A stretch of 64,000 bases of DNA from Erythrophleum ivorense (lineage: Eukaryota; Streptophyta; Magnoliopsida; Fabales; Fabaceae): contig JAIUCV010000007.1 in NCBI GenBank assembly GCA_026724425.1, positions 24,476,280-24,540,279 of the forward strand, in the 5' to 3' direction. Positions 56,960-64,000 of the stretch are shown piece after piece. The notes beneath the pieces are model-generated. The model ran no database searches and was not told the origin of the DNA. It saw only the letters and a program-made list of their open reading frames with translations. Numbering within the stretch: position 1 is the stretch's first letter; each line of letters opens with the position of its first letter. Made by a program: the position numbers and the translations under genes.

Positions 56960-57660
56960 TGATTTTTATCCTACACATAATTGAACCTGTATGGAGAAAT
57001 AATTCAAGCCACGGAAGATTGCACATGGCTTGATTTAAGCAAGCCCAAATGGTATTAGGCCCTTTTCGATTATTTGGCCACGTATACCAAGGCCTTTGAG
57101 GCTTAATATCTACAAATTGACACCAATTTATTATATCTTTAAATTGATTCTCACCCTAAATCAAAGAGAAACAACGTTTTTTGTCCGCGCATAGCTAGAC
57201 TTGTATGTGAAGCCAATGTGGGAAAAAAAAAATCCAGTAATTGACATTCAAGCTCATCTTTCCATTCTTGCAAAATCAATTCCAAAAAACCTTCTATATC
57301 CAAAATGTTGGAAATGCTGCGTGACCTTAGTAAAGATTGCTTAGTCTCCATTAAGAAAAGATACATAGGAGATAATATGGACATATGAAAGCATTGAGCT
57401 AGTGGCTTTACCGAAACTACAATAATTTTAACTTAGATCATGGTGCTGAGGAAGGCTTTTTGGAAGAAGCTTCTGGAACCCATCACTCTCAGCAACCATA
57501 TGTTTCTCTTCCTTAACTTCCTTAGTAATCAAATCAAGCTTAGACCCCAAAACTTAAGTGCCTTTTTTTTTTCTTGGCAAAGCACACTCCCCCAGCGCTT
57601 TCTTTTTAGAAGAGGCTGTCGAAAATACCCAATTGGATTAAACATCGATTGATGAATGGA
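56960..57660 (-). pseudogene. LINE-4 fragment (end of ORF1, endonuclease part)
   Basis: The minus strand reads a lysine-rich ORF1 end (KLDLITKEVKEEKHMV, about 57500), then the ORF2 opening as NYCSFGKAT (family NCRGLGKPT), LFLMETKQ at about 57350, and GFLELILQEWKDELECQL, an internally shortened 'SGGLALLWKDE' region. Further left it reads PWYTWPNNRKGPNTIW (about 57030-57080; family 'FTWSNKRKG'). RT is absent. It is another dead L1-type remnant. Confidence 0.72.
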
Positions 57661-60600
57661 GACCCACACTGACGGAGAGAACAACAATGCAAGAGTAAAA
57701 ATTTTAATTAATACCCAAAAATTTAATTGTCTACATGAACACTAATATATAATAAGTTATTTATATAAAAATTTCGTATAATAAATTTTTAACTTATATG
57801 CGACACTTAGTGTACTTATATGAATTTGGATCATTTGCTGTTAAAACTTGCATGTTGTTATATTGTTGGGAGAGGCAGAATGCATTTTGATTTTTCTTTC
57901 TTTTTATTTTAATATAAACTTACTCATCTCATCTTATTTTAAATCAAATTCACTCAACAATACAACATCATAACAGTAGACGATCTGATTCCATACTTAT
58001 ACAGGCACAATCTATCTAATAATGTCTACACTGTACAGGCAGAAAAATTAATTACTTTCATATTATATATTTTTAATTTTTCAAACTTATTTACCCATTG
58101 ATTAGTTGGAAAAGAGTAAAAAAAAAAAAAAAGAAAAGACGGGGCGAGTTCTCGCTAATGAAGCCAACCATGACCGGAAAAAGATATTGGAAAGAGTTTG
58201 ATAAGCATAAAGCAAAGAAGATAAAAAAACAGGTATTGAAAAGTGCTCAAGAAAAAGGAGAGACCCCTTGCCAGCAATTAATGAAACGATTAAGCATTAA
58301 TTGGTTATCTGATTACGCAAAAATGTGCAAAAGCATGCAAACTTGCTATAAATTAACTTGACGTCGGCTATAGTAATGACCGCCAATTTTGCTTTTAACT
58401 TTGGCTTTTGTTAAATAGTGGACATTGGACTTGGCTAAAGGGTCACTTAATTAAAGATTTATTCTAAAAGTAAAATATCAAAATATCCTTCCAATGATTT
58501 ATTATAAACTTTTCTATAACTCTTTGTTAGAAGTATACACAGATTGAGTTGGGTTAGATTTTGGGTTAACCCAGTTTTAACTAAGTTTCAAAAATTAAAG
58601 TTTAGTGTTCGAGTATGGTTGAATTGATATTTTAAACTAATTCAGCCATTTTGTTGGTTTTGAATTTTTGATTAAAATTATACATTGACTTTTGAAAAAA
58701 AAATTCATATAAGTTTTTGATAAATTAAAATTTGTTCTTAAAAAATTAAAATTTTCATATAAATTTTTATAAAAATATTTTGTTTAAAATATGAGAACTA
58801 GATTGGGTCATACTATCCTGATTCTTAATACTAACTCAACCTTAAAATTTTTTTTAGTTCAACCTAACCTAACTTGATACAGTTAGGCTAAATTGGACTA
58901 GTCCATGATCGGACCAATTATGTAACTCTATAATATGCAAAAGTTTAAATGTAAGTTCTTATTAGTATGCTAATGACTTGAATATTAGAACTTGAAATTT
59001 TAGAAAGAATAATTTGTATATACTTAAAATGAGTCTTACTATCCCAATCTTATAGCTTAACATAATATCTACACAATAAAATATGTGTTCATACAACTTT
59101 TATGAAATATTACTTGTGTCTTCTCATTGTTATCATCAACTTTTTTCTTTTTTTCTTTTTCTTAAATTCTAAATTACAGGCATAGAACAAAGGTTTTTTT
59201 TTTTTTTCATTCTTATTATAACCATTTGATATGAAAATTTTTAAAGTACACTACATATGTAATGTACACATAAGGCTCAAGTATAATTCTAAACCTCTAT
59301 GTATGCACTAATTCAGATCTTTTGTAATTAGGAGATAAATATTCCACATACATACAATTCCAAAGAAATGGATTAAAGAGTATGAAACTAAATGATTTTT
59401 ATATATTATTGTAAAAGATTCATTTTACAAATCTAAATTCTTTTAGATTTCGTTTGGTACGCAAAAAATTTAGTGATGAATATAAAAAAAGAAAAGTTGA
59501 ATAGAATGTAATAAAATAAATTATGTTTGAAATGAATGAAAAAAAGGGATTATAGTTATATTTGTTTATTTGATTAGATAAAATAAGAATGGAATGAAAA
59601 ATAAGAGAAAAATAAAAAAAAAACCCTCATTGGAAAATTGATATAATTTCATGCCACATCAAATATAGTATAGTGTAAGTTGCATTGAATTATTTAGCTA
59701 CCTTCCAGTTTTGTTGTTCCACAAAGAGTTCAGTTGTTTCACAAGGCAACATTTCATTTTCGCAAAATTGAGACAAGTCACTAGATTTATTGCTTGGGTT
59801 TACAATCTTATGTTGCCTTTTATTATTTTTTTCATATTCTTACCACCTTGATTTTTCATTTGTAGTAAAAATTATAGAAGAGCTTATGAAATTAGGAATA
59901 TTTATTTTTGGGGACAATATGAATATTTACTTCATAACAAAATGTATATATTACTATTTACCAATATTTATATGTCACAATAATCAATTATTTGTTATGA
60001 TTATTAGCCAAGATTTGGAGTAAAAATAATTAATCAAATGTTAAAAATATTTATAATATTTTCTAATGATAATAGAATAGAAGGCTCTTATAAAAAAAAA
60101 CCAAGTGTGTAAATATATAATAGCCACGTCTATTGTTTTATTTTTCTTTTTTTTAATTGAACACAGTTGTCTCTAATTTAAATTTTTAGATAATAAATCC
60201 AACCTTATTTATTTGTTTTATATTTTTATAATTAATTTTATAAGTGATAGAGTTAATTATGTTTTTATTTTTTTTGTTATTTATCTTTTTGTAAACGTTT
60301 TGAATTATTATTGAAAATAATCAAATTTAAAAACAATTGTATTATGTCTAGAGAAAAAAACTGAAAAACAAACAAAAGAAAAAAAAAAGAGAGGCAAACA
60401 AATATTAAAAAAAATCCTAACAAACAACAACACAAGCTCTTAGAAGGGGATAAGTTGAATCAATTCCAACTATATTATGGTTAAAAAGTTTTGACTAACT
60501 TGTAGTTGGAAGTCATCCAATTGCTATTTGGTGAGACATGTTTTGATTGCAATGTAGTGTTCGATTGAAAGTCAGTTGAAATTTTTTGATTTAATTTTAG

Positions 60601-61500
60601 TTAGTATTTTTTTTTATGTTTTTGGGAATGACTTAAATTGATTTTTTTTTAAATTTTAACTATGTTTTTTTAATAGTAAATTTTTTTTGACCTTATTCAA
60701 GATTAATTTTTTTTCTATTATTTGATCATTTTTTCAGTTGGTTTTCACTTTTTTTATTTCATTATTTGGCTTAATTTTTTTTTTCAAAAAACTGAAATGT
60801 GTTTTTTATAATTTTTTTCTTTTTGAAAATTTATCATTCTTATTTGTTAAGTAATTTTTTTAAGAAATTTGCTTTGATTTTTTCGTGTGCTCGTATCGCT
60901 AGTTTTCTATTTTTCTATAAAACTAATTATTTTTCTCCTATTAATTATGTATATATATATTATATGATAATAATAAATAAATTTTACATGATGATAACAT
61001 TAATAGACAAAAATAATAAATACTTAAGAAGAACAATGCTGACAATGTTAAAAACAAATAAATGACTTAGTCTGCGGGGCAAAAAAACTATTACTAATAG
61101 CATAGGAAAAAAATTGTAGAATAAGAAGGAAAATACATAATATCCATCCTTTCTATGTCAATTTCTATTTACTACAACACATATCTATCGAACATATTTT
61201 GCTAATAGATTTCGTTTTATTTTAGTTTTCATTATCATACCAAATAGAGTCTTATATCATGGTCTTATATCATGAAGTTTCACATATAAAAAAGAAAGAA
61301 ACGGTAAATACTCATTTAAATTTCACTGAATCCCATCTATTAAGTTACTCCAAATCTTGTCTAATAATCCCATCTAATTAAATTCAACTGCGTCGTCCTG
61401 GACATCACCGCCAATTTCTCAATAGTTACCTGGAAGTTCAAGAAAACTCCATTACTCCAGCCTCTCCTCTTCTTACCGTTAAAACTGAGAACCTTGAAAG
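57661..61500. other. AT-rich spacer upstream of the DUF641 gene
   Basis: No convincing gene. 58098-58361 is open for 87 codons (Lys-rich), but matches nothing I know and starts in an oligo-A tract. 58530-58930 has opposed GGGTTAG/CTAACCTAAC words like a degraded hAT-type repeat. 59444-59470 (TTTCGTTTGGTACGC) and 61240-61256 (ATACCAAATAGAGTC) look like opposed repeat ends. 60100-60850 is nearly pure A/T. Confidence 0.5.
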
Positions 61501-61638
61501 GTACTAGAGCTGTAGCACAAAATTAAATAAAATTAAAATTAAGAGAAAACAAAAAGAAAAGAAAAAGGAAAACGAAAACCACAACCGGAAAGTGGATTTC
61601 CACATGCCTTCCTTCGAAAGCATCCAATCCCAAAGCAT

Positions 61639-61884
61639 ATGAGAAGGAGAAGCAGAAGCAGCTGTAGAATACAAGGATTCTTTGTTTCTTTCTATGCTTC
61701 TTTTCTTCTTCTGATCCTTCCTTCCTTGCACGCCTACGAGCTTCGATTCCATTATTCAAAAGCAACCCTTAAAGATGCCGGAAATGGATGGCCCTTCCAA
61801 AACCCCCCAAATCTCCGAAATGTTTCAGAAATTCGCCATCGCTTTCAGGACCAAAACCTTCGAATTCTTCGCCGACGAAGATGA
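61639..61884 (+). CDS. Upstream ORF overlapping the DUF641 start (81 codons)
   Basis: The ATG at 61639 opens a frame that is +1 relative to the main CDS. It passes the main start (61775) and stops at 61884, overlapping by 110 bp. Its product would start with an Arg-rich segment, then a hydrophobic stretch (GFFVSFYASFLLLILPSLHA), like a signal peptide. If this ATG is on the mRNA, scanning ribosomes would meet it first. It may be chance; the sequence cannot show translation. Confidence 0.3.
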   Translation: MRRRSRSSCRIQGFFVSFYASFLLLILPSLHAYELRFHYSKATLKDAGNGWPFQNPPNLRNVSEIRHRFQDQNLRILRRRR

Positions 61885-63304
61885 CACCACCGCTGCCGGA
61901 GAAGACGCTGATGGCTTTTCCCTCTTAGACTCTGCCGAAGAAATCATCACCGACCAGAAAGTTGTAGTGATCAAACCAGACTCGGCTCTCAATTTATCTT
62001 CAGAGACGCCTTCATCACTTCCAGAGCCAGTAGTTCCAAAGCCTATCGCCGAGAAAATAGAGAAGTCATCGTCGCCAAGTCCACAAGTAGTAGTAACTAA
62101 GACGGTGAACCAGATCCAGATCGGAGCCACAAAAACCCATTTGATCCACACTCTGATTTCTTCCATTTTCGCTACGGTTTCGTCGTTTGAAGCTTCGTAC
62201 TTCCAATTGCAGACTGCACATGTTCCATTTGTGGAGGAAAACGTGAAGGCGGCTGATCGAGTTTTGATCACACACCTTCAGAGACTCTCCGAATTCAAGA
62301 AATTCTATAGAGACTGTTGTGGGAATCCCGATTTTGATTCAAGTTTTCCATTTGGGTCTTGCTTGGAAGCTCAGGTAGAGGAGAATCAGAGCAAGCTGAG
62401 GACGCTTGGAACTGTTTCGAATCGTTTACAGTCAGAGCTTGAGCAGAAACACGACGAGGTTTCAGCTTTGAGGAGAAAGTTGGACGAGATGCGCAAGTCT
62501 AATGTAAAGTTGTCCAAGAAATTGTGTGGTAATGTGAATTCATCTTCTGACGAGGTTTTATTTACTGTTAGAGTGTTTGATTCTGTATTACATGATGCTT
62601 CTAGAGCAACACACAAATTTACTAAGATATTGATTAGTTTGATGAGAAAAGCTGGGTGGGATTTGGACTTAGTAGCTAATGCGGTTCATCCGAATATTGG
62701 GTATGCAAAGAAAGGGCACAGCCAGTATGCACTTTTGTCTTATGTATGCTTAGGAATGTTTCAAAGTTTTGATTCTCAAGAGTTTGGACTGAGGCAAAAT
62801 GGAATTATGCCTACTGGGCATGTTTTAGATTCAGAGGAGAAAAATAGTTCTTTGAAGCAATTGCTCGAGCATGTATCAAGCAATCCCATGGAGTTGCTCA
62901 GCATTCATCCCAGCTGTGATTTTTCTAGATTTTGTGAGCTTAAGTATGAAAGGCTTATCCATCCAACAATGGAGTCGTCCATTTTCGTTAATTTGGATCA
63001 AAATGAAGTGGTTTTGAACTCATGGAGGTCATTGAGTATGTTCTATGAGGCGTTTGTTACAATGGCTAGCTCCATTTGGACACTACACAAGTTGTCCTAT
63101 GCATTTGATCCTGCAGTTGAAATTTTTCAAGTGGAAAGAGGTGTAGAGTTCTCTATGGTATACATGGAAGATGTGACAAGGAGATTTACCTGGCCAAATA
63201 AAAGTAAGGCAAATGTGGGATTCACGGTGGTTCCGGGGTTTAAAATTGGGAGGACAGTTATTCAGTCACAAGTTTATTTGAGCAATTTCAAATGTACAGA
63301 GTAG
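61775..63304 (+). CDS. DUF641 family protein (GIL1/IRKI-like), 509 aa
   Basis: This is the only clear host gene. It is a plant-specific DUF641 protein, related to the Arabidopsis GRAVITROPIC IN THE LIGHT 1 / IRK-interacting group. The N-terminus ISEMFQKFAIAFRTKTFEFF (residues 13-32) is typical of the subgroup. An acidic, Ser/Pro-rich spacer runs to about residue 110. The DUF641 core (about 118-185) includes HTLISSIFATVSSFEASY and LQRLSEFKKFYRDC. A coiled coil follows (about 200-250), then the conserved C-terminal region (about 260-505) with FTKILISLMRKAGWDLD and FEF/VYMEDVTRRF-type blocks. It is one uninterrupted exon. The start at 61775 is chosen because it adds MPEMDG before the conserved region; ATG 61784 is the alternative. 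Molecular function is unknown; family members act in light, gravity or receptor-kinase signalling. Base composition is much richer in G+C than the surroundings, as expected for an exon. Confidence 0.92.
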   Translation: MPEMDGPSKTPQISEMFQKFAIAFRTKTFEFFADEDDTTAAGEDADGFSLLDSAEEIITDQKVVVIKPDSALNLSSETPSSLPEPVVPKPIAEKIEKSSSPSPQVVVTKTVNQIQIGATKTHLIHTLISSIFATVSSFEASYFQLQTAHVPFVEENVKAADRVLITHLQRLSEFKKFYRDCCGNPDFDSSFPFGSCLEAQVEENQSKLRTLGTVSNRLQSELEQKHDEVSALRRKLDEMRKSNVKLSKKLCGNVNSSSDEVLFTVRVFDSVLHDASRATHKFTKILISLMRKAGWDLDLVANAVHPNIGYAKKGHSQYALLSYVCLGMFQSFDSQEFGLRQNGIMPTGHVLDSEEKNSSLKQLLEHVSSNPMELLSIHPSCDFSRFCELKYERLIHPTMESSIFVNLDQNEVVLNSWRSLSMFYEAFVTMASSIWTLHKLSYAFDPAVEIFQVERGVEFSMVYMEDVTRRFTWPNKSKANVGFTVVPGFKIGRTVIQSQVYLSNFKCTE

Positions 63305-64000
63305 TTATCTGCAGAATAGCTTGTTTGGTACAAGCTATGGGTAGTGATTTCAGATGAGACTGCATTTTCAGGCACTAAACCCAATGATGTTTCTGGTAGC
63401 ATATACTTGCTTTGCTGGTTGGTGCAAGATAAGTCCACCGAGTTCTGTCAGAATTTATTTGGAGAAGATGACTTTTACTGACTGAGAAAGACATGGCAAG
63501 TGTTTGCCTGCTGAAGTGGCAGCAAGATTGGTGTCTCAAGTTTTTTTATGGCTATAGTGACCAAAACTCTTGCAGAATGGGTAGAGAATTTGCTGGTATT
63601 TCCTTCTTTCTCTGTTTGTTTATTTCTTTCGTTCTACACTTGTGTTTTTTATGTTTTTTAGGTCACTTGTGCAGAGTTCACTGTATAGAATATCCCTCTT
63701 ATTGTGGAGACTCTGACTGTCTGACAACAAATACATCAGTTAATTGTGTATCAATAACTCAAACAACAAATAATAGCTGTTTTCGCTGTAGCAACTCTCT
63801 GTTTCACCAATTCGTGCTGCTGGTATCTTGCAATTAATATCCGTAGAATGTAATATCAATATTGCACTCTAAATATGTTTTGTTCACTCAGATGCTCCGA
63901 CAAAAAGAATATGTCACTTTTAATTTTTGCTAGCTTTCTTTACGTGACATTATCCTACGGTTTGTAATTTGCTAATATTGTCTCTTACATCAAATAGAAA
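63305..64000 (+). other. 3' region of the DUF641 gene
   Basis: This is presumably trailer. AATATC/AATATTGC and ATGTAATATCAATATT near 63848-63864 are weak polyadenylation-like contexts; no single AATAAA stands out. The open frame at 63493-63837 is Cys- and Phe-rich, has no domain and is probably chance. A GTATTT at about 63594 could be a splice donor in the trailer, but there is no proof. Confidence 0.5.

Noticed and set aside
58098..58361. Lys-rich open frame of 87 codons
   Set aside because: It starts in an oligo-A tract, has no recognised domain and no supporting gene structure.
63493..63837. Open frame of 114 codons downstream of the DUF641 gene
   Set aside because: Cys/Phe-rich composition without a domain, in what looks like the trailer of the gene.

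Overview
The window looks like dicot nuclear DNA. It is very AT-rich, full of microsatellites, and built mainly from plant transposon families: L1-type LINEs with DUF4283/zinc-knuckle ORF1, Ty1/copia and Ty3/gypsy elements primed by tRNA-Met, long solo LTRs, hAT and CACTA derivatives, MITEs and a tRNA-derived SINE. Species cannot be told from sequence alone. Only one ordinary host gene is convincing: a DUF641 (GIL1/IRKI-like) gene at 61775-63304 (+).

Layout. (1) 1-10330: LINE-1 (minus), its endonuclease domain split by a 3.0 kb solo LTR (2073-7508) that carries a second solo LTR (3870-6295). A hAT MITE (7608-8295) sits at the start of ORF2. (2) 10331-12069: spacer with a second copy of the same hAT MITE, inverted (11262-11953). 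(3) 12070-37924: a direct repeat of about 0.9-1.25 kb (X1 12070-13320, X2 37037-37924) bounds a LINE-2 (plus). LINE-2 is cut into five pieces by copia-A (13708-18248), a chromodomain gypsy (18992-23864), an LTR-like element (25858-32564) that contains a non-autonomous gypsy (26736-31179), and a 3.5 kb solo LTR (33145-36634). (4) 37925-43560: AT-rich spacer with a 201-bp foldback element and a tRNA-like SINE. (5) 43560-49440: copia-B, with nearly intact gag-pol but no visible 5' LTR. (6) 50408-53036: a non-autonomous CACTA element and an adjoining MITE. (7) 53040-57660: two more degraded minus-strand LINEs. (8) 57661-61500: AT-rich spacer. (9) 61501-64000: the DUF641 gene with its leader and trailer.

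The boundaries of most insertions are supported by target-site duplications (TSDs) that I could read. Removing an insertion usually rejoins the LINE reading frame across the junction, which makes the stratigraphy credible. Decay is dominated by transitions. The two most novel-looking points are the non-autonomous gypsy, which keeps an unbroken 380-codon ORF although its protease motif is dead and RT is gone, and copia-B, where the gag start codon and a splice donor appear to lie inside the LTR and match, in frame, an acceptor in front of gag.
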